Shown here in pieces: positions 1 to 11,142 of a stretch of DNA of 64,000 nucleotides. The stretch's first letter is position 1. Each line of letters opens with the position of its first letter. The position numbers and the translations under genes are program-made. The notes under the pieces were generated by a model, which saw nothing but the letters and a program-made list of their open reading frames with translations, made no database searches and was not told the origin of the DNA. Origin of the DNA: Onthophagus taurus (Eukaryota > Arthropoda > Insecta > Coleoptera > Scarabaeidae); assembly GCF_036711975.1 (NCBI RefSeq), contig NC_091972.1, positions 24,433,001 to 24,497,000 on the forward strand. Direction: 5' to 3'.

Positions 1-138
1 GTAAGCAATCCACACGGAGTATACAAACGCTATGAACTCGAATGCTATTTTGAGGATTCAATTCAAATTATTGATGTACCCGCCGCCTACAAACTCGCTT
101 CTCGGTACACAACCTACGATAAACGGCAAAACAAATAA
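1..138 (+). CDS. Possible coding segment at the window edge (strand uncertain)
   Basis: From base 1 a frame stays open for 45 codons and ends at TAA 136-138. Its composition is protein-like, rich in Tyr, Asp and Lys, and it is richer in CpG than its surroundings, so it could be the last exon of an upstream gene. The same codon register on the minus strand starts with ATG at 204-202 (G at -3 and +4) and gives about 30 residues with a hydrophobic stretch, then a TGA at 60-58, so a minus-strand first exon is an equal alternative. I do not recognise either product. The opening bases GTAAGC could also be a splice donor whose exon lies outside the window. Confidence 0.22.
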   Translation, partial: VSNPHGVYKRYELECYFEDSIQIIDVPAAYKLASRYTTYDKRQNK

Positions 139-2538
139 CGCGATGACACCGGGAATGTCGACGACGAGAAATTTATTGTAGCTGTGAATTGAATTGTTAT
201 CCATAACGAGTCAATACATGCCGGGTTTCAATATCACGTATTTTCTACGTATATGAGAGCTTGACGTATATATGATTGTGTATGGAATTGAAATTTACTG
301 GAAATGTTTCAATATGGTTTTGTAGTGATGTCTTTGTAGTTGGGTTTGAAGGTTTTATTAAGAAAATATTTAAACATTTTATTTTTACGTGTTTATTAGT
401 ATTTTTGTTTGTAATAATCTTTCTGGAATTTAAAGCATTCTTCAACTTCAATGACTACATTTTAAAAAATTGCTTTAAACATCCTATTGACGTAGATAAC
501 CATAAAATTTTTGAATTAAAAAAGTTGAGTTAGAATTGTATTCATGTCATTCAAAAATGCTTTAAATTTTGTACCCGTTTTCACATGACTGTGTTCCGCG
601 GAAATTTTGCCCATTCATCAGCAAACATTAAACATAGTCAACTCTGTTAAAAAAACGAAGGCCATAAATATTTTTAAGATTATTACTTAATGTAAACCTG
701 ATACCGAATTATAAATAGAAAGTCCAAGAAACGAAACCAAAAAAGACTTCAAGATTTATTACCAAAAATAAAGAAGTTGACCACTCTAAATTGGCATAAT
801 TTTCAGAACTTAGAAATGCGTGCTGTAATCATAGTGTTCTCTGCGTAAATTAGGGTTCTATATTCGCTAATTTCGAAATTCGGATAGGAACTGTAGACCA
901 AGTTCTTCCCAATCGCAGTGATTTTAGCAAAATATAGTCCTTGTTGCGTCATTGTTGTATTAAACATGTCTATTCATCGGCATTCCAAAAATCAGAAATG
1001 TTTTGCCGGTTTACCTCATATAACTCTGCTAAGCAAAATATGTCAAAAATTGATATATAATGTTTTCAAAGATGTTACTCTCTCTAAATTCATCGTAATA
1101 GAAAGGCAGAAAAAGGAAGATACTGTCAGCCATGACGCATGAGATCTTCTGAGCACTGTTCTGTACACCTAAAATAACAAACTTGACATTGAGAAATTAT
1201 AAATTGAGTGATTCTGGAATCTAGAAGATGTCAAAAAACGCCAGAAAGGAAACAATGATAAATGCAGAATAATGTAAAATTAGCAGTCACTAGCGAAGGA
1301 TGTAGGATGTGGTGCATAAACTATAATTTTATAAGAGTTAAAAAAAATAGTAAAAATGCGTCATTTCCTATTGATTGCCTATGATGTTGTGAGTTACCGC
1401 ATAATGTCTGCAAACTCGAAGGGAATAAATGTTATACATTTATTTAATATTAACATCATAAATGGCCACGCAAGATATCCCGTCGCCCCCCAACCAGTCC
1501 TCAAAACACACCTCACATTAACGTGATTTATCATCAAAAAGACCTGAACTTCATGAATCTCTCTATCGGTTTGTTCTTACAGAAGTCACAAACTGTCGTT
1601 TCCGTCAGACGCATCAGTTGTTGCAATATAATCGTTTCAAAAGAGTTTTGCCCTTTACTTTTAATAAGAGTAGAACTTTACTTCTAGTAGAACTGAAATG
1701 AGACTAATTAATATTTGAATAGTCGAAACACAATTTTATTTACCTTTTAGTAGATATTAATCCATTCTAGGGATTATTTTAGACGTGTGGTGTGATACTA
1801 TATATAGAGGTTGTTTATGATTCAAGAATTTTAAGTTAGATACACCACGTACTGAGCACATACAGTTAACAGTGTAATCTAGTCAGATTAACGAATCCTT
1901 TTTTTTTTGATGCAATCAAGTTACTAATTTGTTTTTGATTGTCTGTAGGTACAAATCTTATAAAAATTCTGTGTAGGTATAATAGTACAAGATCCTGACA
2001 CAAGATTAAAGTGTGCCACCATTTTGAGATCCGTATGCTTAGTATTAAATTATCTCAGTTTATATACATATGTGCCTTTATTATGTACTTAATGTTATGA
2101 TAAATGTACGAATTATTCCTATTCTAATTAGCGGATAGTGCTCATAAATATGAAGCACCTTAAAGACCCAACAAACATTTGATTTGGCACTGAATTCATT
2201 TGTTGTCTGTTTATCGTTTAGCTCGCATAAATTTATTGAAGAATGCTAACCTCAAAAGGAGTTTCAAGGTGGAATCCAAGAGGATTCTACATTCCCAACC
2301 AAATTAGTACTCGTACCTTTCTTTAAATACCTAACCTCACGTTAACCCGCGTTAACTGTGTGGGAAGGTTAACTTTGAAAATTTAAAACCCACGGAAGTA
2401 AATTTGTTTCCACATGATATTTTTATTGTATTATTACAGACTGCATTCGAAATAGTGGGGTGTTGTTATTAACCAGAATTAAAATCAAAACAGTAATTAA
2501 TTTTATTCTCTGAAAATCAACTAAACGATTTTAATATA
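139..2538. other. Intergenic or intronic AT-rich DNA, no gene seen
   Basis: Short ORFs here (for example 276-533 and 918-1142) have low-complexity Phe/Ile/Lys-rich products and no recognisable domain. I see no terminal repeats, RNA gene or clear splice-bounded exon. Confidence 0.5.
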
Positions 2539-3675
2539 CAGTGTGTCCAAAAAGTAGCGGCTATAGGCGATAAAATCATTATAAACGGTTTATGGAAAAA
2601 TCGTTGAAACGGGGCTAAAGATTTAAATTTTTTGGTGTAGATTTTAAATTTTTTCCGCCATTTTTAAACGAGTTATGACATCATCGATATATTTTCAAAT
2701 GACAATCACCCATTTTTATTAATGAATATGAAAGAGGAATCTAGTACGGTCAATATTAATATTAGTTAGAGTTGTGTATTTTTCTTATCATCGTGTGAAT
2801 TAAATAAATTAAAAAACAGCACTTGAACGATGACATTTATTGTAAAAAGCTTAGTTTTCTACCGGTTTCGACTAAGTTAAAAAACTAAGTTAAGTTATAT
2901 TAATAGTTTTTTGTGAAGGAACCTTCATATTGTAATCCGATGAGCTCCTGTTTTATTTTATGTTCGTTGACGTCGTTTTCCTGAGGATGACTGTTGCCAA
3001 TTATTTTAAACAATTTTTCAAGTGTCAAAAACTGATTTAGTAAGTAGTTGACTTCTTTAATACAACATATACTGATCGCATAAACTCATTAGCCAAAGTA
3101 TGGTGAGCCTAGCTGTGAATACAACGTTTAACAAAACGTGGTTTTGGCTGGGCAACAAAACCTCCATATTAAATAGGTAAAATTGTCAGTATTGGGCTAC
3201 CCAAGATCTAAATTAGCCAAGAAAGTCGCACACCCAATATACGCCAAAGACTTGAGGAAATCTTAACTGGAAAGAGATGTCTAGATTTTTTCAAAATGTT
3301 GACCCAACTCAATTCTAACGGCAGTTATTCGAACAAGATGGCGCGCCATCACACTTCAAGAAGGTTTACTAAATCAGTTTATGATACTCAGGGAATTGTT
3401 TAAAATATTGGCTGCTTTAGTTATTCATGGCTACTGCTATTTTTATCATTTATACAAATTTGAAGTAATTTTTCTTATGTAACCAATGTTAATATTGACT
3501 ACTAGATTCAGAAAAATCCTCTTTCATATTCCGTAATAAAAATAGAGGATTGTCATTTGAAAAAAATATCTATGACGTCATAACTCGTTTAAAAATGGCG
3601 GAACAAATTTGAAAGCTACCTCAAAAAATTTAAATCTTTAGACCCGTATATATCCCCTACTTTACGGACATACTG
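2539..3675 (+). mobile_element. Tc1/mariner-like element with long inverted ends, internally decayed
   Basis: The left end begins CAGTGTGTCC. The right end is its reverse complement with a few changes (CAGTATGTCC read inward). Both arms carry about 180 bp of matching inverted sequence, including a 'ccgccatttttaaacgag' segment. At 3322-3363 the plus strand encodes LFEQDGAPSH, the usual context of the second catalytic Asp in mariner-type transposases. The rest of the gene is lost. A fragment of the same terminus lies at 14985-15032. A TA flanks the left end; the right flank is diverged. Confidence 0.7.
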
Positions 3676-5388
3676 CATAATTATTATTTAGTTATTATTT
3701 ATTAATGATGCTACAACATATTTTTTTTATAAACAACTATCTATTCTCGGTTACAACTCAATAGCTTTAACCTTGTATATAGTTTAAAATAGTACAAACG
3801 CTTCATAGAAGTCCATTGAAAAAATCATTAATAAATTGCGTCAATGTAATTTTCCCGAACACGAGGGCGGTATAATAATCACTAAATTTGTATGCTTTAT
3901 ACTAAATATTGCGTAAATTCATTCTACAACGTCAACGTTAAACAGAATCAATTGACCCCTGCGAAATAAACCGTTCGTATAAATGGTATTAATTAATTTA
4001 ATTACCCACAACTGAAATGAGTTGTAGCCACGAAATGTAAAGTTTCTACAATTATTATTACGTAACTATACATTCTAATTATTGTTGTACTTAAAGCGCT
4101 TTTCTTATTATACCGGTTATGCGTTTGTGCAATCATCGTTCTTGTACAATTAGATAAATCGTTAAAGTAACGTTGATACGGTAGCAAAATATAAATTAAC
4201 GTGTAACGGATCCGCCTACTTCAACTACCGGTGTATGTATTATATGATATTTTTTAACGTTTAAGAACTGTTTATATGCCATAAATACTTGAGAGTTATA
4301 CTGTTTAATTACCAACATTCAGTTATTAATAACTTCCTTATTTCATAAAATTTCTTTGATACACTTTTCTTTTGAACCGTAACTGTTTAATTGATTGTTA
4401 ATCGTCCCACTTCCATGTCACTTCATTTATTCTCGCCTGATACCGCTAATCGTCACCAGACCATAGATTAGATTAACTTTTACGCATACTTCTTCCAGTG
4501 CATTTTACGCGGTCGCGCCGAACGAACATAAAAACACAGTGTAATGAATAGCAGAAACATTTTTGATAGTATTTTTGAGGGTGTCATTGATGGTATATTC
4601 ACGAGTACAAGGTTTGGAAATTTGAAGAATAGCATATAATTTAATTGAGTATGAATGTGGTGATAAAACCGCTTTTTTTGTTATTATATATTTGTGGCTT
4701 GTGTTCGAGTTTCTTATTTTTGTCGTCGTTACGCTTGTATGTCTCGTGACCTCCAAGCTTGAGTACTTAACCTGAATTCTTTCAACAAATTTTCCTGTCA
4801 ACGTGTTGAAATTTGTGTTCTACTAAATGGGCTAGTTAAATATTTAAAGTTTAGTGAAAATGTTTTATGGGTTTATAGATATAGACGTGCATTGGAATGA
4901 GAGTTAAAAATAATTAGGTATTTAGAATTCGTCCACATATAACAGAACAAATTAACCAAGTATTTAATATGTCTCTTCCTAAGTAACTAATTTGTTGCTG
5001 ATTTCATACATATATTATCGCTAAATTTATCTTTTGAAGTGAGTGTTCGTGTTTATTTACTTATAAATGGGACTTATCCTACCAGATTTGCTGTTGTAAC
5101 TTATTAAACACTTGAAGTATTTAATATGTATGTATCTGTAAGATAAGTAGCAATCTGTCAAATTATAGATAGTTTTTTCTAATTAAATTTCGATGGATAT
5201 ACGTTCGAATAGACACTTGGAATCTACATTACAAAACTTACATTTGAATTGGTTTGAATCTGGTTTGAATGTAAATGACATTAACTGTGGTTCTTTTTTA
5301 ACATTGTCAAGTGTATCTTCCACATAGCAATGTGATGAATAACTTATAGAGTGATTACGTGAAGTCATTCATTTTCTCCAGATTTTTT
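3676..5388. other. AT-rich DNA, no gene seen
   Basis: No splice-bounded exon, inverted repeat or domain is visible. The 98-codon minus frame at 4505-4801 has no recognisable motif. Confidence 0.5.
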
Positions 5389-6610
5389 AAATAGGTAAAT
5401 GTGTCCTGGTCCTATGATGATTTTTGAAAAACCTCTTTGCTTCGAAGCTACAGAGCGAACAAAATTTGCGACAACCATATTCGATATTTGTTAAAATTAT
5501 TAATGTAAATAAAAGTATGGTGTACGTCAATGAGTTTATCAAGTACCTAAATACGTCTCACCGATCGCATTTGTTTAGATTGAGTGACGTTTGGCTGTTT
5601 GGCGTGTCTTTAACAGTTAGTGTAGTACCTACTCTATTATGATTTGTACGAACGCCGAGATGACTGACATGCATTTCATGTATGGACTTGCTGATGGAAG
5701 TGGAGGGCCAGAAAGATCAATGACTGCAAGAACGGTACAATTGGAACAGAATTTGCTGGACATGATAGAGGAAGATCCTGGTAGTTTTACGCGAAGAATT
5801 GCAAATACTTTGAATGTAAGTCATTGGACAGTTTGGAAAATTCGTAACAACAAATTGTCGTTAGGGCAATTTGTTGTATCCATGCCACATTCAACGCCTT
5901 CAAACACTACTATCTGCTGATTTTCCTCCACGTATTGCATTATGTCAATGGATATTACAAACATTAGTTCCCATCCCTCTATTGGTGACACAGATTCTTT
6001 TTACCGATGAAGCCAGTTTCTCAAGAAATACAATAAAGAATTTTCATAATAATCATGTGTGGGTAGATGAAAATCCGCATGAGGTATGTGAAGATCATTT
6101 TCAACATCAATTCTCCTTGAATGTTTGGGTTGGAATTGTGGATGATTATCTAATTGGACCGGTATTTCTACCAAGAAGACTTGCTGGCGTGGTGTATCGC
6201 AACTTTTTGGCAGAAACGCTGCCTGAGTTTCTGAGGATCTCTGAAGTCATTAGTTTACGCTACCCCAGTGGAGAATTTGGACGATTTGCGAAATCGAATA
6301 ATTGCTGGGTGTAACTCAATTACAAACGACCCTGGTGTGTTTGAAAGAGTTCGGCAGTCAATGACGAGAACATTGAATGCTTGTGCATTCAATGCATTCA
6401 GCCTGGAGGAAGTCATTTCGAACATTATTGTAGATTGAGCAACTTTACATGTACTTTTTGATAATAAAATGTTGTTACTGTCGCAAATTTTGTTCGCCCT
6501 GTATCTTCGAAACAGGGTTTTTTCAGCAATTATCGTAAGACAAAATATTCTTAGAATAGACTAAGGAATAACCCCTAGAATTTTTGCCCCATGTTTACCT
6601 AACACCCTGT
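5389..6610 (+). mobile_element. Mariner-like transposon, internally deleted
   Basis: The right end reads inward CAGGGTGTTAGGTAAAC. The left end is shorter and more worn. An inner inverted repeat is clear: 'acagagcgaacaaaatttgc' near 5450 faces its complement near 6488. The plus-strand transposase relic starts near 5639. It contains a helix-turn-helix part (VSHWTVWKIRNN) and, after a frameshift near 5855, the first catalytic Asp context FTDEASF followed by NNHVWVDENPHE. The segment that should carry the second and third acidic residues has been deleted near 6235, and a C-terminal remnant follows to about 6438. It is non-functional. An AATAAA-type signal lies near 6463. Confidence 0.8.
5639..6438 (+). 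pseudogene. Mariner-type transposase pseudogene
   Basis: An N-terminal fragment (5639-5860) continues in another frame at 5871-6314. The central DDE-3/mariner-type region keeps FTDEAS, HVWVDENPHE and YLIGPVFLP. An internal deletion removes the second and third catalytic acids, and a tail with FERVRQSMT remains near 6342. It lies between the inverted ends of the 5389-6610 element. At least one frameshift and one deletion make it inactive. Confidence 0.75.
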
Positions 6611-6639
6611 ATAAGCTTTTACAAACATCTACGCCATTC

Positions 6640-7960
6640 CCATCATATTGCTTCTCTGGTCGTATTAAGGTCTTTTATACAACTTGATTTTTCTTGGAAG
6701 CTTAGATGTGAAGTTATTTTTAAGCATATGGAAGCATTTATTGAATTGGACTGATTCACTGACCGAATTTTTATTATTCATTAAACTACTAACCGTTTCT
6801 ATTTTGTCATCCCCAACTTCCAAATGTTCTGGTATGTTTCCACAGTCAGCCTTTGCCACCATATCTTGGTATACGTAATTCTAAATCCGTAAAACTTCTC
6901 GAATGCCAAAACCTGCGTTAACTTGTTGAATATTGTTCCACATGTTCAAAGTTCTGCATCTCTTACTACCTTTACCAGAGTAATGTTAAAAAGCAGACAT
7001 TGTAGCTCATCTCACTGTTGTAGACCTTAGTGGCATTCAAATATTCTTGTTAGATTTCCTTGTATTCTGACTTTACAGGAAATGTTCCTGAGACTAGATG
7101 AGGAGGTATATTGAACTGCGACATTGTCTAATTTATCTCTTAGGCTCGTTACTACCATCTTTTAGTTAAATTTATCTAATAGATAAACCCATCTACTAGC
7201 CAATGAGAGCGCGTAAAATAGCCGTAACCATGGTAATAATCCCTTAGATAGCTTAACCAGAAGATGGTAGTAACGAGCCTTAGTATGGTGTCGTATGCGC
7301 AACTTAAGACCACGAAAATATGACGTGTGTCTGTATTGTACACTACACACTTCTCCAGTACTTGCCGTAATGAAAAAATATGATCTATTGTTGATTTATT
7401 CTGTCGGAAATACGTATATACCAACTACGTATAGTTGGAGTGTGTTATATAGTATTTTCCATAATATTGTAGGCGCTATATATTTCTTGTTGTCACCAAA
7501 TTTTTCCCACAAGGCCCTCCGTATATTATTCCAATGAGTTTCCACAATTTCAACGAGCTTATCTGGTAATTCGATTTATTATTTTTGAGTCCTTTTAAGA
7601 GTTTTTCGAAATAGTCTGTCCATCTGTTAAGTACTTCTTCTTTATTAGTAAGGATATTTCCCTGTTTGTCTCGACTAGCCTTTATGCTGGGTTTAAATTC
7701 CTGTTTTGTTCTTTTTACTTTCTGCTACAATTTCCTTGTGTGACAATCGCTATATAGTCCATTAATTTCCTCTAATAAGCATTTATGTTGTTCCATCTTT
7801 TTTGTTCTATGTACTCTCTTTTTCGTTTGTCTTAATGTGTTCTTTAAGCGCAAGAAGCATTGTTGCAATTTGATATAAGCTTTGATCTTTACATCAGATA
7901 CCCGCTGACCCAATAAAGAAGAAACTCCATTCTGATAACTAAAGATTTGAAATTTTCTTT
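6640..7960 (-). mobile_element. Non-LTR retrotransposon relic (endonuclease-RT linker and RT C-terminus)
   Basis: On the minus strand, 7960-7560 encodes a Lys/Arg-rich linker ending in DKQGNILTNKEEVLNRW and YFEKLL. This is the stretch between endonuclease and reverse transcriptase in the retrotransposons often mis-annotated as 'craniofacial development protein 2-like'. At 6862-6640 a later RT piece reads VGDDKIETVSS, then NKCFHMLKNNFTSKL and KIKLYK. The part in between is scrambled and interrupted by the MITE at 7143-7279. Several stops and frameshifts make it a dead 5'-truncated copy. Confidence 0.65.
7143..7279. mobile_element. PIF/Harbinger-type MITE
   Basis: This is a 137-bp element with about 37-bp terminal inverted repeats beginning GGCTCGTTACTACCATCTT at both ends. 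The 3-bp duplication TTA flanks it at 7140-7142 and 7280-7282. A TTA (TWA) duplication is the PIF/Harbinger signature. It has no coding capacity. Confidence 0.85.
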
Positions 7961-9416
7961 CTTCTTACTATAGGACCTAGTCCTGTCTGTTCTGTCTCAT
8001 TTTTTCTTGTGATAAGGACGTCAAGCTAAGGTTCGTTATTTCTGTAGTTCTCATTATGAGTACAAGTTGGACAGAGGTCTTACATTTTCGAACTTTGCTT
8101 TCCACATTCATGTATTTGTTGCGTTATATTATATCTCTTAGGCAGCATAATATTCTCGCCGTCTTATTTGCCTGACTCCTCACTTCATCCATTAGCATCA
8201 GTTGCCTGTTGCTTGTTGTTTCAACCTCTAGATGATGGGGTCTTTAGCAATTACCATCAATTTGGCCTTCTTACATTTTTAGGTCGTCCTCGTTCAAAAT
8301 TTCAGAAACGTAAGTGCAATGGTACCAAAAAAAATAAGGTGTTACTGACTTTTTGGCGGTCACTGTATAATAATCTTATTACCGAAACAAATCTATTAAT
8401 TCTTGTCTTTAAAGTATAAAATTATTTTGAATTTAAATAATTACTGGAGAGATTATTATTTTTTGACACCTACACAATTTACAAGTTTTCATCAAGTTGC
8501 GCATTCATATTAAAGTGCAATTAGATAACGTATTTAGCACACTGCTGCGTGATAATTCTTATAAATGTTAATTAATTTTATGGCGGAAACTCTTTATTAT
8601 TAGGACTTCTAACTTTTTCAAAGTATGCTTTTTTATGTGAAAACGTACTGACGAAATTCACAATTTTAATCGGGTATGTTTAAGAATTTCCTTACACAAG
8701 GTGAAGGCGGAAAACAATTATAAAACAATTAAGCGGACAAATAGAGATTTCTCTTGATAATTACTTCTTTATAATAGTTTTATATATAAACTCATAAAAC
8801 AACACACACTTCATCTTTATACTTCTTTTTATACAAACACGTGTTTTCAAGCTAAACGACTTAAAAAGTTTTTCCCAAAATATACTTCGGATCCCATCTA
8901 GTAACTTTCGCATATCTAAATACTATCTGTTCGTAAAGCAAACACCGCTTTTGACGTAGTTTCCGCGTACGAACGTTTGCCGCTCTCGTGTTCGTCACGT
9001 GTCTTGCTGATTTGTGTTGTGTGCTTACATTGTGCTGTTGCTGTTACCTATGTTAGAATGTGAGCGTTATTGTGTTTTGTACAAGTTTTATTCGCTTGCA
9101 TGCGCGATTTCACGATAGGCTAGGCTTAGCAGCCGTAGTTATATCTTTCTAACTGTGTGTTTTTTCCTATTAGGCAAGGTAACTCTGTCGGTAACGGATT
9201 GGTTATAGTTCTTCAGTCCCCTTTAGAGAGGCTAAATTCCTTGAAATGTAGCTCTGGTAGACGCTTGCCACACGTCAAGTCTATAACAGGCCAACAGGTG
9301 TTGCAGGTACATTATCTCTTCGATCTAAATGCGTTAACTAGAAATAGAATAAGCACAGTTGAATTTTGTTTTAACAACTAATAACGGATGTGAAGAATGT
9401 TCTTTATTATTTCGTA
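7961..9416. other. No gene recognised; contains a CpG-rich stretch
   Basis: Short ORFs at 8168-8419 and 9157-9381 have no recognisable domain. The stretch near 8940-9150 is listed separately because its CpG content stands out from the AT-rich background. Confidence 0.4.
8940..9160 (+). promoter_or_regulatory. CpG-rich stretch, possible alternative first exon or promoter upstream of loco
   Basis: This segment has many CpG dinucleotides (for example CGCGTACGAACG and CGTCACGTG) in otherwise AT-rich DNA. Possible splice donors follow (AAT|GTGAGC near 9059). There is no convincing TATA box or start codon. It lies 4 kb upstream of the first loco exon in the window and on the same strand. This is composition-based inference only. 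Confidence 0.2.
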
Positions 9417-9418
9417 TA

Positions 9419-10660
9419 CAGGGTCCCGAAATGGTAAAAATAACAAAAAAAATCCATGTCTCTTAGTTAAGTGGTAGGTAATAGATATATTTTTGAAAAT
9501 ATTTATCATATCTTTGTACTACGGTCAGAAAATAGAAGTCACAAATTAAACTATAAATATCGTTAGTTTTGCGAAAAAATACTAGTTTGTTTGAGTAAAG
9601 GTTAAAAAAAAATTCTATCTATTAAGTTTGACACACCTTTTCTAAGAAAAGTAGTACTTTAACACCCTTGGAAAGCAATTTTAAAAGATGGCCTTTTTTC
9701 ACTTGCCATTTTTCTTTTCATAAAAAGTATTATTGCCTGTTTTTCTGAAAAAAACACGTTGTTTAAAAAAATTCATACTTTCGTATGCTATTTGTATTTT
9801 CTCCAAAATAATTTACCAACTTTGTTAGAAAATGTTATTTGAATACAGAATATTCCGAACGATGAATTTAGCACCTTGGTTTGATTGCGTGGCTTCCTCG
9901 TTCTCCAGACCTAAATCCCCTTGATGTTTTTATTGACACACTATATTTATACAGCAGCAGAAGAAATAAATACAAGGAAATTTGCACGACTAGTAAAAAG
10001 ATCTTTTCTGCGGCTATGCAGATCTTGTATTAGTGCAAACGATTTGAGAGTTTTCTTTTGTTTTAATTTAAATAATGCAATAAAATTAATAATAAATAAA
10101 TTAATAATACCTTTTGTTTAATTTTGTTGTCACATTTTGTAGTCCGTAGATATTGCACATCTAACAAAGTTAAGAGGAAATAAAGGGGAAATACAAATAG
10201 CATACGAATGTATGAATTTTTTAAATAACTTGTTTTTTGCAAAAATACTTTTTATGAAGAGAAAAATGACAAGTGTTGTACCATTTTGGAATCTTACCTA
10301 AACAGGCGACTTTTTAAAATTTCTTTCCAAGGGTGATGTTGTACTTCCTTTTTTAGAAAAGGTGTATCAAACTTAATAGACAAATTTTTCAACCTTAACT
10401 CGATCAAACTAATTTTTTTTCGCAATACTAACGACTTTTGTTGTTTGATTTGTGACTTCTATAGTAGCATGGTTAATAAGCATTAAATTATTTAAAAAAT
10501 TACTGTTAATCTGCGAACATTTCTGACCGTAGTAGCTAAAGATATGATAACGAGAACGACTTAACTAAGAGACATGGAATTTTTTTCTTATTTTTACCAG
10601 AATAGGTATGGGTTGGCCTCTCGTCCGGTGCCCGCTTGACATTGACTTTCGGGACACCTG
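9419..10660 (+). mobile_element. Mariner-like foldback element with ~400-bp inverted arms
   Basis: The ends are CAGGGTCCCGAAA and its counterpart CAGGTGTCCCGAAA, with TA on both sides (9417-9418 and 10661-10662). The arms pair over about 400 bp (roughly 9419-9800 with 10190-10660). The core near 9890-9931 still encodes WLPRSPDLNPLDVF, the third-acid motif of a mariner transposase. It is probably a transposase-deleted derivative moved in trans. Confidence 0.8.
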
Positions 10661-10818
10661 TATATTATTCTTTGTTGAAAGACTATTAATTAATTAACTT
10701 AATAATAATGAAAGGTGGAAAGTCAAAGATATCCATTTTACCAGTATATGTATTAAGTTTAAATAAACGACTTTGTAGTAGTTTAACTGGTCTTATTATC
10801 GAAAAAGTTTTTAAGTCT

Positions 10819-10848
10819 GACTAGTTTCGCCTATAATGGCATCCTCAG
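10819..10848 (-). ncRNA. Hammerhead-like RNA motif, copy 1
   Basis: Read on minus, the order is stem I (AGUCU), CUGAGGAU, stem II (GCC-AUUAUA-GGC), GAAAC, UA, GUC, then AGACU, which pairs perfectly with the first strand of stem I. This matches hammerhead layout (CUGANGA, GAAA, NUH). It differs from the canonical core by one extra U before stem II and has a minimal stem III. Self-cleavage is inference. Confidence 0.4.
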
Positions 10849-11044
10849 AGACTATGTCTAATGATAAATGAAAATAACAATATCAAAATTAAGTACTGTA
10901 AAAATCTTAAAGCTTGACTTAATTCCGAAGTACAGTCGACACTACATATTAAAATTGTTTTAAATTGCGAAATCCATTTTTGAACAGATTTTTAAAGTAC
11001 TTAATTTTGATATTGTTATTTTCATTTATCATTAGACATAATCT

Positions 11045-11074
11045 CTGAGGATGCCATTATAGGTGAAACTGGTC
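11045..11074 (+). ncRNA. Hammerhead-like RNA motif, copy 2
   Basis: This is the opposite arm of the same foldback: CUGAGGAU, GCC-AUUAUA-GGU, GAAAC, UG, GUC. Stem II survives with a G-U pair. Stem I is worn compared with copy 1. Confidence 0.35.
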
Positions 11075-11142
11075 ACACTTAAAAAATTTTTCGATAACAA
11101 AATCAGTTAAAGTACTGCAAAGTCGTTTATTTAACTTAATAA

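Larger units (their letters stand above)
10751..11142. mobile_element. Foldback element carrying a hammerhead-like motif in each arm
   Basis: The two arms of about 170 bp are mutual inverted repeats: 'aaataaacgactttg' at the left, its complement at the right, and CTGAGGATGCCATTATAGG in both. There is no ORF. Each arm carries the short motif described at 10819-10848 and 11045-11074. The relation to Penelope-like element ends is inferred from the shared motif. Confidence 0.65.

Noticed and set aside
276..533. 85-codon plus ORF rich in Phe, Ile and Lys
   Set aside because: Low-complexity product from AT-rich DNA, no domain, no splice context.
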